DNA of 64,000 nucleotides from Rhizobium sp. RU20A (GTDB lineage Bacteria; Pseudomonadota; Alphaproteobacteria; Rhizobiales; Rhizobiaceae): NCBI RefSeq assembly GCF_900155885.1, contig NZ_FTMB01000001.1, positions 1,240,001 to 1,304,000 of the forward strand, read 5' to 3'. Shown piece by piece: positions 1 to 9,673 of this stretch (position 1 is its first letter; each line of letters starts with the position of its first letter). The notes under the pieces were generated by a model. It saw only the letters and a program-made list of their open reading frames with translations, ran no database searches and was not told where the DNA came from. The position numbers and the translations under genes were made by a program.

Positions 1-446
1 GCGTCAAGGAACTGCTCGACCAGATCGAGATGGGAGCCCGCTTCCTCGACCGATACCCGGCCGAACTCTCCGGCGGCCAGAAGCAGCGTGTCGCCATCGC
101 CCGGGCGCTCGCCGCCAAGCCCGACCTGATCCTCTGCGACGAACCGACCTCGGCACTCGACCCGCTGGTCGCCGAAGGCATTTTGACCCTGCTCGCCCGC
201 CTGCAGGACGAAACCGCCGTCTCCTACCTCTTCATCACCCACGATATCGCCATCGTCCGCGCCATCGCCGACGCCGTCGCCGTCATGTATCGCGGCCGGC
301 TCGTCCGCTTCGGTCCGAAATCCAAGGTCCTCTCGCCCCCCTTCGACGACTATACCGACCTCCTCTTGAAATCCGTGCCCGAGATGGAGATCGGCTGGCT
401 GGAACGTGTGCTCTCGGAACGGCGCATGGAAAGCGGGGGATATTGA
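1..446 (+). CDS. Peptide-type ABC transporter ATP-binding protein (C-terminal part)
   Basis: The reading frame is open to the left edge (first complete codon at base 3), so this is only the end of an ABC ATPase and the Walker A loop lies outside the window. Visible are the family signature LSGGQKQR, a Walker B stretch with CDEPTSALD, and the switch histidine in FITHD. The signature, the Walker B wording and the short C-terminal tail best match the second ATPase domain of dipeptide/oligopeptide (Dpp/Opp) importers, where the protein energises periplasmic peptide uptake from the cytoplasmic face. It ends at a TGA (444-446) with no partner gene downstream, so it is probably the last gene of its operon. 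Substrate cannot be told from this fragment; nickel or glutathione importers share the same domain. Confidence 0.85.
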   Translation, partial: VKELLDQIEMGARFLDRYPAELSGGQKQRVAIARALAAKPDLILCDEPTSALDPLVAEGILTLLARLQDETAVSYLFITHDIAIVRAIADAVAVMYRGRLVRFGPKSKVLSPPFDDYTDLLLKSVPEMEIGWLERVLSERRMESGGY

Positions 447-592
447 CGGGCGCTGGAACCGCGGCTGGGTTGGCTTCTTGCGAATGCGCCCCTGAAGGCC
501 GATGACGTGCCGATGCGAGGACCAGAGGCCGGCTTCGGTGGAGCTATCGAGTGACCTGCACCTCACGCCGATCCGAGCAGAAAATTATGCTT

Positions 593-922
593 TCAACGCG
601 TCTTGCACGCCACGTCCCCGAGCCGCGTCGCCGCCTTGCCTTCCAGCGTCACGGTCGCCTCGCTGCCCGCGCCGCAGGTGGTCGCGTCCGTCACGCCGGG
701 TTTGAAGTATACCGCCGATTGGCCCTCGATGCGGATCGAGGGCAGGATGTCGTAGAGCGCCGGCGGGCAGTTGGCGACGTCGGAGAGGCGCAGCGCCGGC
801 TGGCCGCCAATCATCACGCTTGCCGCGCCCGAAAGGGCGCAGGCCGGAATTTTGGCTGCATCTTCCGCCACCACTGGCGTGGACACGAAGATCAGGCCGA
901 CAAGACATGACGCCGGGCGCAT
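593..922 (-). CDS. Small secreted PAAR-like repeat protein
   Basis: A 109-residue protein. I start it at the ATG at 920-922 because an AAGGAAAGGGA-like ribosome site lies just upstream and the first residues then form a Sec signal peptide (MRPASCLVGLIF...VVA, cut before EDAAK). The mature part contains two similar units: one reads VMIGGQPALRLSDV followed by a cysteine, the other VTLEGKAATRLGDVAC. These match the G-x-PAAR-x-GD logic of PAAR proteins, which form beta-helical tips of secretion spikes. PAAR tip proteins are normally loaded in the cytoplasm, so a signal peptide is odd and suggests a periplasmic protein that only shares the fold. It is divergent from the CocE-type hydrolase, with 68 bases between the starts. 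No other type VI secretion gene is adjacent. Family call by motif only. Confidence 0.6.
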   Translation of the reverse strand: MRPASCLVGLIFVSTPVVAEDAAKIPACALSGAASVMIGGQPALRLSDVANCPPALYDILPSIRIEGQSAVYFKPGVTDATTCGAGSEATVTLEGKAATRLGDVACKTR

Positions 923-990
923 CGGCGGTCCCTTTCCTTTTCCGTCGGCAGCGTCGCCGGACGGGCCAGCATGAACCAGAAGCAGCCGCG

Positions 991-2997
991 ATGAAAAGCC
1001 CCTCCTCAAGCCGCCCCTTCACCGTCATCGAAAATGACTGGATCACCCTTGCCGACGGCACGCGGCTCGCCGCCCGCATCTGGATGCCGGATGGCGCCGA
1101 GGCCGATCCCGTGCCGGCCGTGCTGGAATTCCTGCCCTATCGCAAGCGCGACGGCACCAGCCCGCGCGACGAATCCACCTACCCGGTCTTTGCGAGCGCC
1201 GGCATAGCCGGCGTGCGCGTCGACATCAGGGGCTCGGGCGAATCGGACGGCGTGATCGATGGGGAATATACGCCGCGCGAACTTTCCGACGCCTGCGAGA
1301 TCATCGACTGGATTGCACGCCAGCCGTGGTCGAACGGATCGGTCGGCATGATGGGCATCTCCTGGGGCGGCTTCAACTGCCTGCAGGTGGCGGCCCTGAA
1401 GCCGCCGGCGTTGAAAGCCGTCATCTCGATCGCCTCCACCGTCGATCGCTACAATGACGACATCCACTACAAGAACGGCTGCCATCTCTCGGCCCAGCTT
1501 TCCTGGGCCGCCACCATGCTCGGCTACCAGTCCCGCTCGCCCGATCCCGAACTCGTCGGCGAGCGCTGGCGCGAGATGTGGCTCGAGCGCCTTGAGGGCG
1601 AGCCTTTCTTCCTGGAAGAATGGCTGAGCCACCAGCGTCGCGACGGCTTCTGGAAACACGGCTCGATCTGCGAAGACTTCGATGGCTTCCCGGTCCCCGC
1701 TCTCGTCATTGCCGGCTGGGCGGATGGCTATCGCAACACGCCGGTCAAAGCGCTCGAAGGTCTCGGCGATCGCGCCCGCGCGCTGATCGGCCACTGGGTG
1801 CACAAATACCCGCATTTCGCCTGGCCGAAGCCGCGCATGGACTTCCACGCCGAGGCTATTGCCTGGTGGAAGCGCTGGCTTTCCGGCGAGGAGACCGGCG
1901 TCGAGGCCCTGCCGCCGATGCGCGCCTATATTCTCGACGGGCCAAAGCCGGCGCTGCGCCGGAACGCCGATCCCGGCATCTGGGTGGCGGTCAAGGACTG
2001 GTCCGACCGCCCGACCGCCACCTTTGCCGTTGCCGCCGACGGACGGCTCGCCCGCGATCCCGCCGACCGCGCGAAAGCCCGCGCCTTCATCCGTTCGCCG
2101 CTCGACACCGGCACGATGAGCGGCGAATATTTCACCCTGAAGCCCGACGCCGAAATGGCGCTCGACCAGCGCGGCGACGATGCGGGCTCGCTGGTCTACG
2201 AGACCGCGCCGCTGACCGATGCGGTCACCGTGCTCGGCATGCCCGATCTCGATCTCGTCCTCGCATGCACCGCGGAGCGCGCCAACATCGCCGTCCGCCT
2301 CGTCGATATCCACCCGGATGGGACCGCCACCCGCGTCGCCTTCGGCGTGCTGAACCTCACCCACCGCAACGGCAACGAGACGCCGGAGCCCCTGCCGCCG
2401 GGCAAAGACGTACCGGTGCGGGTGACGCTGGATGCCTGCGGCTACCGCTTCGCGCCCGGCCACCGCATCCGCCTCTCCATCTCCACAAGTTACTGGCCGA
2501 TTATCCTGCCGCAGCCGGAAGACCCGGGCCTCACCATCGATGCCGGCTGGCTGACGCTCTCCCTACCGCTGCTCGGCGCGCATGAGCACATCACCGTGCC
2601 AGAGCCTGAGAACCCGAACCCGCTGCCGACCTATATCGAGCACGCCCCCGGCCGCACCAGCCGCCGCGTCGAGCGCGATCTGACCACCGGTCTTACCCAC
2701 TACCGTATCCTTGAGGATACCGGCCTCTTCGAGCACCCCGGCACCGGCCTTTCAACCCGCGAGGTGCGCGAGGAGACGTGGTCAATCGACCCCGCCAATC
2801 CGCTCTCCATGACCGGCACCTCCACCTGGACCTGCGAGGCCAGCCGCCCCGGCTGGCAGGTGAGGACCGTCGCCACGGCCCGCCTCGCCTGCACCGCGAC
2901 CGACTGGCTGACCTCAGCCGACGTGACCGCCTTTGAGGGCGAGACGCAGGTGTTCGAGAAGCACTTCGAGAAGGTGATCGCGCGCGACTTCATGTGA
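991..2997 (+). CDS. CocE/NonD family hydrolase (X-Pro dipeptidyl-peptidase fold)
   Basis: A 668-residue serine hydrolase. The frame is open further upstream, but the start at 991 (MKSPSSS...) avoids reading through the divergent PAAR-like gene and places the family's first strand (DWITLADGTRLAARIW) correctly. The alpha/beta-hydrolase core has the nucleophile elbow GISWGG (Ser124), and the C-terminal half forms the jelly-roll PepX_C domain (about residues 340-560). Relatives are cocaine esterase, glutaryl-7-ACA acylase and X-Pro dipeptidyl peptidases, so it cleaves an ester or amide bond, but the substrate cannot be inferred. There is no clear signal peptide, so it is likely cytoplasmic. Length is typical for the larger family members. 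Confidence 0.85.
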   Translation: MKSPSSSRPFTVIENDWITLADGTRLAARIWMPDGAEADPVPAVLEFLPYRKRDGTSPRDESTYPVFASAGIAGVRVDIRGSGESDGVIDGEYTPRELSDACEIIDWIARQPWSNGSVGMMGISWGGFNCLQVAALKPPALKAVISIASTVDRYNDDIHYKNGCHLSAQLSWAATMLGYQSRSPDPELVGERWREMWLERLEGEPFFLEEWLSHQRRDGFWKHGSICEDFDGFPVPALVIAGWADGYRNTPVKALEGLGDRARALIGHWVHKYPHFAWPKPRMDFHAEAIAWWKRWLSGEETGVEALPPMRAYILDGPKPALRRNADPGIWVAVKDWSDRPTATFAVAADGRLARDPADRAKARAFIRSPLDTGTMSGEYFTLKPDAEMALDQRGDDAGSLVYETAPLTDAVTVLGMPDLDLVLACTAERANIAVRLVDIHPDGTATRVAFGVLNLTHRNGNETPEPLPPGKDVPVRVTLDACGYRFAPGHRIRLSISTSYWPIILPQPEDPGLTIDAGWLTLSLPLLGAHEHITVPEPENPNPLPTYIEHAPGRTSRRVERDLTTGLTHYRILEDTGLFEHPGTGLSTREVREETWSIDPANPLSMTGTSTWTCEASRPGWQVRTVATARLACTATDWLTSADVTAFEGETQVFEKHFEKVIARDFM

Positions 2998-3205
2998 GGA
3001 GGATCACGGCTGGCGTGACTTGCCTCCGGACATGAGGGCAAGTCACGCCAACGAACGCTCCATCGTCCTCGGGCTTGACCGACGAATCATGCAGCCTTTT
3101 GCAACTCTGGCGGTAGAGATTCGGAGCCTGTGAGAACACGATCGCCGCCGTAACGTCGGCTGGCGCGCTTTGACGGCTTATGCACGTGGCAAGACGTCTC
3201 ACCTT

Positions 3206-3318
3206 CCGTCATCCCGCACTCGATGCGGGATCCAGCCAGCCCAAGTCCTTGGGCTGAGAGACTTTTTTGACGTGCGGACGCACGTCATCTGGATGCCGGA
3301 TCTAGTCCGGCATGACGG
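3206..3318. repeat. Palindromic intergenic mosaic element, copy 1
   Basis: The 456-base gap between the CocE-type gene and the esterase holds a structured element and no credible gene. Two 30-base outer arms (3206-3235 and 3289-3318) are imperfect inverted copies of each other, and each is itself a hairpin. Between them lie two perfect small palindromes, AGCCCAAG-tc-CTTGGGCT (3238-3255) and GACGTGCG-ga-CGCACGTC (3269-3286). Four hairpins in a row with terminal inverted symmetry is the layout of rhizobial intergenic mosaic elements. A related element of the same arm type (outer arms begin or end with GTCATC and GGATCCA-like ends) is at 19623-19808. Confidence 0.7.
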
Positions 3319-3453
3319 AGAAGATAGGAGTTTACCCTCGGTGTCATCAAGACTTGAAGCGGACAGCACCGGGAGAAGCTAAGGGAGGAGGTTTAAGTCC
3401 ATGGAACAACGTAAGAGTGCTCCGGTCAAGCAGTCGAGCCGTCCTCCTGCCCC

Positions 3454-4368
3454 TCACCCCGCCCGCGCCATCCGCGCCACCGCCGCACACAGCGCGGCAA
3501 ACCCAGCCGCCGCGCCTTCGCTCATGAATCGGGCCCGCAACCAGGCGTGGACCATCTGCGGCTCCTCGCGGAACCAGACCTCGACGCCCGCCATAGCCAG
3601 TCGCGCCGCATAGGCCCGGCCATCATCGCGCAAGGGATCGAAATAGGCGACCGTGATGAAGGTGGGCGGCAGGCCGGAGAGGTCGGCGGCGGCGAGCGGG
3701 AAAGCGTGTGGATGCCCCTCCGGCGCGGCATACACGTCGCGATAATAACGCACATCGGCTGTCGTCAGGCCCGGCGCTTCGGCCATCTCTGCGTAGGAGC
3801 CGGAGATGAGATCGCCGCCGAGCGCCGGATAGACAAGCGCCTGACCGGTCACGCCGACAAGCCTCGCATCCCGCGCTTTCAGCACCACGCCCGCCGCCAG
3901 ATTGCCGCCGGCGCTGTCGCCGATCACGACGACCGTCCGGCCCTCGGAAATCAGGGAGGCGAGCACCGCAAAACTGTCGTCGAAGGCGGCAGGCCAGACA
4001 TGCTCCGGCGCAAGCCGGTAGTCGACAGCGACCAGCACGGCCCCCACCGCGGCGGCAATCTCGCCGCAGATCGCGTGATGGCTTTCCAGCGACCCGACGA
4101 CAAAGCCACCACCGTGCAGGTAAAGCAGCACGGTGTCGGTCGAGACGGCAACAGGCCGATACCACCGCACAGGAATGCGCGCCTCGACCATCCGGTCCTC
4201 CGTGCTCATCCCCTCGGGCAGTGGCGGCGAAAACTGCGCGCACAGCGCGTCGTAATATCCGCGCTGCTCGGTAATCGTCGCATTGACGGCGTCGGCGGGA
4301 TAGAAGGCATCGCATGTCGCCAGAAAGGCGAGAATGCCGGCTTCGGTGGGGCTTTGGGCTTTGGTCAT
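3454..4368 (-). CDS. Alpha/beta hydrolase, hormone-sensitive-lipase-type esterase
   Basis: A 304-residue esterase of the HSL (bacterial lipase family IV) type. The oxyanion-hole motif HGGGF is at residues 85-89, the nucleophile elbow GDSAGG gives Ser152, and Asp244 (in YFDPLRDD) and His274 (in QMVHAW) complete a plausible catalytic triad. Such enzymes hydrolyse short-chain acyl esters in the cytoplasm. The start ATG at 4366-4368 has only a weak ribosome site. The gene follows the LysE-type exporter on the same strand with a 31-base gap, so the two may be co-transcribed. The natural substrate is not evident. Confidence 0.87.
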   Translation of the reverse strand: MTKAQSPTEAGILAFLATCDAFYPADAVNATITEQRGYYDALCAQFSPPLPEGMSTEDRMVEARIPVRWYRPVAVSTDTVLLYLHGGGFVVGSLESHHAICGEIAAAVGAVLVAVDYRLAPEHVWPAAFDDSFAVLASLISEGRTVVVIGDSAGGNLAAGVVLKARDARLVGVTGQALVYPALGGDLISGSYAEMAEAPGLTTADVRYYRDVYAAPEGHPHAFPLAAADLSGLPPTFITVAYFDPLRDDGRAYAARLAMAGVEVWFREEPQMVHAWLRARFMSEGAAAGFAALCAAVARMARAG

Positions 4369-4399
4369 GGAGGTGTCGATGCTGTTCCTCTGTGACGCG

Positions 4400-5032
4400 T
4401 CAGGTGCGATGCAGCGCGAGATTGACGCCGAGCCCGACCAGCACCGCGCCGCCGAGCTTCTGCATCACCTGCTGCACCCGGCCGGAACGCTTCAACCGCT
4501 TCAGGATCAGGCCCGCCAGCAGCACGCAGCCGACATCGGCCAGCGAGAAGATCAGATTGACGATCGTGCCGAGGATGAGCAACTGCCCCCAGATTGGCAG
4601 AGACGCGGACGCATCGACGAACTGCGGCAGAAAAGCGAGGAAGAACAAGGCTGTCTTCGGGTTCAGCGCCTCGACCGATACGCTCTCGAAAAAGGCGCGG
4701 CGCCCATCCTTCGGCGGGATGGCGGTGGCGGCAGCCTCCCGCTCCGCGCGCTTGAAGAACAGCTTGAGGCCGAGAAAGACGAGATAGGCCGCGCCGGCAA
4801 ATTTCGCCGCCGCATAGAGCACCGGCACCGCATGGAACAGCGCCGACAGACCGGCCGCCGCGGCGATCACATGCACATAGCCGCCGACCTGAATGCCGAG
4901 GGCCGCCATCAAGCCGGAACGCGTGCCGCGTGCCACGGTCTGCGCCGCCGTATAGAGCATCGCCGGCCCCGGCATGACGGCAAAGAGCATGGTGGTCGCC
5001 AGGAAGGCGATGAGAAGCTCGGTCGATGGCAT
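4400..5032 (-). CDS. LysE/RhtB family amino-acid exporter
   Basis: A 210-residue inner-membrane protein with about six hydrophobic segments. It opens with the family hallmark: a first helix ending in PGPAMLYT, followed by a glycine-rich stretch (GLMAALGIQVGGYVHV). I use the ATG at 5030-5032 because a GGGGAAA site precedes it; an upstream ATG would add a non-membrane leader. LysE/RhtB proteins export amino acids or related metabolites using the proton gradient. The gene is divergent from a LysR-family regulator 146 bases away, a common arrangement for this family, so the regulator could act on it as well as on the operon to its right. Confidence 0.87.
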   Translation of the reverse strand: MPSTELLIAFLATTMLFAVMPGPAMLYTAAQTVARGTRSGLMAALGIQVGGYVHVIAAAAGLSALFHAVPVLYAAAKFAGAAYLVFLGLKLFFKRAEREAAATAIPPKDGRRAFFESVSVEALNPKTALFFLAFLPQFVDASASLPIWGQLLILGTIVNLIFSLADVGCVLLAGLILKRLKRSGRVQQVMQKLGGAVLVGLGVNLALHRT

Positions 5033-5178
5033 CAGCGTTTCCCCGTTGCGAACCCCGCAAGCGGCCATCTTTCCTGCCGTCAGCCCGGGCTGGCAAGCAC
5101 AATCATCATCCGGCCCCGGAGCGCACAGCTTTTCCTGCGACCCCTTGCCCGCTTTCGTGGGAGCGGCGTATCTAGGCC

Positions 5179-6087
5179 ATGGCCTTCACGCTTCGCCAGT
5201 TGCAATATTTCGTCGCCGTCGCCGAGCAGGGCTCCGTGACGCGCGCCGCGCAGAATCTCTCCATTTCGCAATCCTCCATCACCGAGGCGATCAAGGAACT
5301 GGAAGGCGATCTCGGCGTCAGCCTGTTCGAGCGCCATCCGCGCGGCCTGTCCATCACCCATAACGGCCACCAGTTCCTGCGCCACGCCACCAAGATCCTC
5401 GCCGACGTTTCCGATGCCCGCCGCTCCTTTTCGCAGCCCGCCTCGGAACTGAAGGCGACACTCAACCTTGGCGTCACCTCCCTTGTCGCCGGCTATGTGC
5501 TCTCCGATCTGCTCGCGCGCTATCGCCGCGCCTGCCCGGGCGTCGAGGTCTCCGCCATCGAGGACAATGGCTCCTATCTCGAGCACCTCCTGGTAGGCGG
5601 CGAGCTCGACGTGGCGGTGATGGTCATCTCGAACCTGCGCGACCGCATGGCGCTGCAGGCCGAGATCATCGAGACCTCGCCCTATCGCCTCTGGCTGCCG
5701 CTCGGCCATCCCCTCGTGTCGGCCGACATCATCTCCGTCGCCGACATCGCGAAGGAGCCGCTGATCATGCTGACGGTGGACGAAATCGAGGAGAACACCG
5801 GCAAGCTGCTCTCGGCGCTCGGCGCCCGCCCGCATGTCGCCTTCCGCACCCGCTCGGTGGAGGCGGTCCGCAGCCTCGTCGCCACCGGCGCCGGCATCGC
5901 GCTCCTGCCCGACCTCGTCTACCGCCCCTGGTCGCTGGAAGGCGACCGCATCGAAAGCCGCGACGTCTCCGGCGCGTTGCCGGTCGTGCAGGTCGGCATG
6001 GTCTGGCGCAAGGGCTCGGGCCTTCCCCAGTCCGCGCGCGACTTCATCGGCGTGGCGGAAGCCTTGCGCAGCGGACGGATGCGCTGA
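5179..6087 (+). CDS. LysR family transcriptional regulator
   Basis: A 302-residue LysR-type regulator. Residues 1-60 form the winged helix-turn-helix (LRQLQYFVAVAEQGSVTRAAQ...ISQSSITEAIKELE...LFERHPRG), and residues about 88-295 are the periplasmic-binding-protein-like effector domain. It sits between the divergent LysE-type exporter and the downstream polyamine-type uptake/PatD operon on its own strand. A perfect ATC-N9-GAT palindrome lies 15 bases after its stop, before the binding-protein gene. I therefore infer that it controls that operon, with a polyamine or its oxidation product as a possible effector. Control of the exporter is the main alternative. Confidence 0.92.
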   Translation: MAFTLRQLQYFVAVAEQGSVTRAAQNLSISQSSITEAIKELEGDLGVSLFERHPRGLSITHNGHQFLRHATKILADVSDARRSFSQPASELKATLNLGVTSLVAGYVLSDLLARYRRACPGVEVSAIEDNGSYLEHLLVGGELDVAVMVISNLRDRMALQAEIIETSPYRLWLPLGHPLVSADIISVADIAKEPLIMLTVDEIEENTGKLLSALGARPHVAFRTRSVEAVRSLVATGAGIALLPDLVYRPWSLEGDRIESRDVSGALPVVQVGMVWRKGSGLPQSARDFIGVAEALRSGRMR

Positions 6088-6101
6088 CCGCGCAGCCCAT
6101 C

Positions 6102-6118
6102 TATCGGTATTTCCGATA
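6102..6118. promoter_or_regulatory. LysR-type operator candidate (ATC-N9-GAT)
   Basis: The sequence TATCGG-TATTT-CCGATA is a perfect 6+6 inverted repeat containing ATC-N9-GAT and T-N11-A, the classic LysR-family box. It lies in the 137-base gap between the LysR gene and the binding-protein gene, about 107 bases before that ATG. A TTTAAT hexamer at 6130-6135 could be the -10, which would place the operator over the -35. The palindrome is seen; binding by the neighbouring LysR protein is inference. Confidence 0.55.
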
Positions 6119-6224
6119 TCGCCATTCTGTTTAATGAATTTGCGAATGCGGCCAAAGGACGGCACCTTCATCTTCGGGAACAACGAGGCCGCCAAAGGCG
6201 GCTCACCAAACCGGGAGATCGACG

Positions 6225-7385
6225 ATGAAGACCGTCCTCAAGTCCTGCACCGCACTTGCTCTTTCCTTGTCCTTCGCCACCGCCGCCATTGCCCAGGAGC
6301 CCCTGAAGGCGCTCGGTGCAGGCGAAGGCGAAGTCTCGATCGTCGCCTGGGCCGGCTATATCGAACGCGGCGAGACCGACAAGAATTACGACTGGGTCAC
6401 CGATTTCGAAAAGCAGACGGGCTGCAAGGTCTCGGTCAAGACCGCCGCCACCTCGGACGAAATGGTGGCGCTGATGAACGAGGGCGGCTTCGACCTCGTC
6501 ACCGCCTCCGGCGATGCTTCGCTCCGCCTCATCGCCGGCAAGCGCGTGCAGCCGATCAACACCGACCTGATCCCGAGCTGGAAGACGGTGGACGAGCGCC
6601 TGCAGAACGCGGCCTGGAACACGGTCAACGGCGTGCATTACGGCACCCCCTATCTCTGGGGCCCGAACGTGCTGATGTACAATACCGAGGCCTTCAAGGA
6701 TAAGCCGCCGACCAGCTGGAGCGTCGTCTTCGAAGAGCAGACCCTGCCCGACGGCAAGTCCAACAAGGGCCGCATCCAGGCCTATGACGGCCCGATCCAC
6801 GTGGCGGACGCCGCCAACTACCTGATGTTCCACAAGCCGGAACTCGGCATCAAGGACCCCTACGAGCTCAACGAAGAGCAGTACAAGGCCGCCCTCGATC
6901 TGCTGCGCACCCAGCGCACCCTCGTCAACCGCTACTGGCACGATGCCATGATCCAGATCGACGACTTCAAGAACGAAGGCGTCGTCGCCTCCGGCTCCTG
7001 GCCCTTCCAGGTCAATCTGATGGAAGCCGAAAAGCAGCCGATCGCCTCCACCTTCCCTGAGGAAGGCGTCACCGGCTGGTCGGATACGACGATGATGCAT
7101 GCCGAGGCCGCCCATCCCAACTGCGCCTACATGTGGATGGAGCATTCGCTCTCGCCCAAGGTGCAGGGCGATGCCGCCGCCTGGTTCGGCGCCGTTCCCT
7201 CGGTTCCCGCCGCCTGCAAGGGCAATGCGCTCCTGACCGACGAAGGTTGCAAGACCAACGGTTTCGACGACTTCGAGAAGATCAAGTTCTGGAAGACGCC
7301 GACCTCCAAATGCGCCAGCCAGGGCGAGTGCGTTCCCTATCACCGCTGGGTGTCCGACTATATCGGTGTCATCGGCGGCCGCTGA
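6225..7385 (+). CDS. Spermidine/putrescine-type ABC transporter substrate-binding protein (YdcS/PotD-like)
   Basis: A 386-residue periplasmic solute-binding protein. A Sec signal peptide covers about residues 1-24 (ending AAIAQ), and a GGGAGA ribosome site precedes the start. The mature protein opens with VSIVAWAGYIERG and has the two-lobed polyamine-binding architecture of PotD/PotF/YdcS. It heads an operon with an ATPase, two permeases and a PatD-like aldehyde dehydrogenase, the same order as Escherichia coli ydcSTUV-patD. The expected role is capture of putrescine or a related amine in the periplasm. The 339-base gap to the ATPase gene contains an intergenic mosaic element, which could uncouple binding-protein expression from that of the membrane parts. 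Confidence 0.88.
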   Translation: MKTVLKSCTALALSLSFATAAIAQEPLKALGAGEGEVSIVAWAGYIERGETDKNYDWVTDFEKQTGCKVSVKTAATSDEMVALMNEGGFDLVTASGDASLRLIAGKRVQPINTDLIPSWKTVDERLQNAAWNTVNGVHYGTPYLWGPNVLMYNTEAFKDKPPTSWSVVFEEQTLPDGKSNKGRIQAYDGPIHVADAANYLMFHKPELGIKDPYELNEEQYKAALDLLRTQRTLVNRYWHDAMIQIDDFKNEGVVASGSWPFQVNLMEAEKQPIASTFPEEGVTGWSDTTMMHAEAAHPNCAYMWMEHSLSPKVQGDAAAWFGAVPSVPAACKGNALLTDEGCKTNGFDDFEKIKFWKTPTSKCASQGECVPYHRWVSDYIGVIGGR

Positions 7386-7505
7386 TCTCAACGTCATGAG
7401 GGGCGCGGTCCGCCAATGGCAGGTGGCCTGACCTCCGGCCTGTCCGGGTGCATGGACCGCGGTTTCCTTCTCCCCAATTGACCGACGGACCGGGGCCGGG
7501 AGAAA

Positions 7506-7656
7506 CCCCTCATCCGCCCTTCGGGCACCTTCTCCCCAAGGGGAGAAGAGGCATCGGCAAACCTTCTGTGGCTGCACAGCAGCCGCGGTCAGGCGATGCG
7601 CCCACCCCACGACCCTTCTCCCCTCGGGGAGAAGGTGGCGGCAGCCGGATGAGGGG
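7506..7656. repeat. Rhizobial intergenic mosaic element (RIME-like), copy 2
   Basis: Within the 339-base gap between the binding-protein and ATPase genes are two large hairpin arms in opposite orientation. The first starts CCCCTCATCCG and contains CTTCTCCCC-AAG-GGGGAGAAG-like symmetry. The second contains CTTCTCCCC-TC-GGGGAGAAG and ends CCGGATGAGGGG. The paired arms with TCTCCCC/GGGGAGA stems and CTCATCC/GGATGAG ends fit the RIME type known from rhizobia. It sits inside an operon, so its hairpins may act on mRNA stability or partial termination. The rest of the gap shows nothing recognisable. Confidence 0.72.
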
Positions 7657-7724
7657 CCTTCCCATTCACCCGAGCGACGAAACATGCCCGCCGAAATCAC
7701 ACGCACCATCCACGGAGCCCCACG

Positions 7725-8719
<995 letters not shown>

Positions 8720-8723
<4 letters not shown>

Positions 8724-9673
8724 CCAGCGCCACCCTCCCCGCAAGCATCACGAGGCGGGACCGCGGCCTGACCGGCCGCCTCTCCGACACGCTGTGGCGC
8801 CATCCGCAGCTTTTTGTCGCCATTCTGCTCATTCCGCCGCTGCTCTGGCTCGGCATCATCTATGTCGGCTCGCTCTTTGCGCTGCTCGCCCAGAGCTTCT
8901 TCTCGATCGACGATTTCTCCGGCCTCGTCACCTACGAGCTGACGCTCTCCACCTATGGCCAGCTCTGGAGCGATGCGAATTTCGACATCATCGTCCGCAC
9001 CGTGCTGATGGCGGCGCTGGTAACCCTGGCCTCCGCCGTCGTCGCCTTCCCCATCGCCTATTATGCCGCGCGCTACGCCAGGGGCCGCATGAAGGCCTTC
9101 TTCTACCTCGCCGTCATGCTGCCGCTCTGGTCGAGCTATCTCGTCAAGGTCTATGCCTGGAAGCTCATCCTCGCCAAGGAAGGCATCCTCACCTGGTTTG
9201 TCGGCAAACTGCACCTCACATGGCTGCTCGATGCCTGGCTGGCACTGCCGATCATCGGCGGCTCCTCGCTCTCGGTCAGCTACACTGGAACCTTCCTCGT
9301 CTTCCTCTACGTCTGGATGCCCTTCATGATCCTGCCGATCCAGGCGTCGCTGGAGCGCGTGCCGGGCAATCTCATCGAAGCCTCCGCCGATCTCGGCGCC
9401 ACGCCCGGCCAGACCTTCCGCAGCGTCATCTTTCCGCTCGCCCTGCCCGGCATCGTCGCCGGTTCCATCTTCACCTTCTCGCTGACGCTCGGCGACTACA
9501 TCATTCCGCAGATCGTCGGTTCCTCGCGCCTCTTCATCGGCCAGGCCGTCTATGCCCAGCAGGGCACGGCCGGCAACATTCCGCTCGCGGCCGCCTTCTC
9601 GGTCGTGCCCATCGTCATCATGGCGCTCTACCTCACCGCCGCCAAACGCATGGGGGCCTTCAATGCGCTCTGA
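8720..9673 (+). CDS. Polyamine-type ABC transporter permease (YdcU/PotB-like)
   Basis: A 317-residue inner-membrane permease with about six transmembrane helices. The cytoplasmic coupling (EAA) loop reads [25 protein letters not shown], the contact point for the ATPase. A long insertion before the loop (about residues 150-205, [14 protein letters not shown]...) is typical of YdcU/PotB permeases. Its start overlaps the ATPase stop by four bases, and its end overlaps the next permease by 11 bases, so all three membrane-complex parts are one coupled unit. Confidence 0.92.

Noticed and set aside
820-990. Upstream extension of the CocE-type hydrolase
   Set aside because: It overlaps the PAAR-like gene and lacks the family N-terminus; the ATG at 991 fits better.
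1006-2463. Long open frame antisense to the CocE-type hydrolase
   Set aside because: It is an effect of high GC in the third codon position of the real gene; the protein is low complexity with no family motif.
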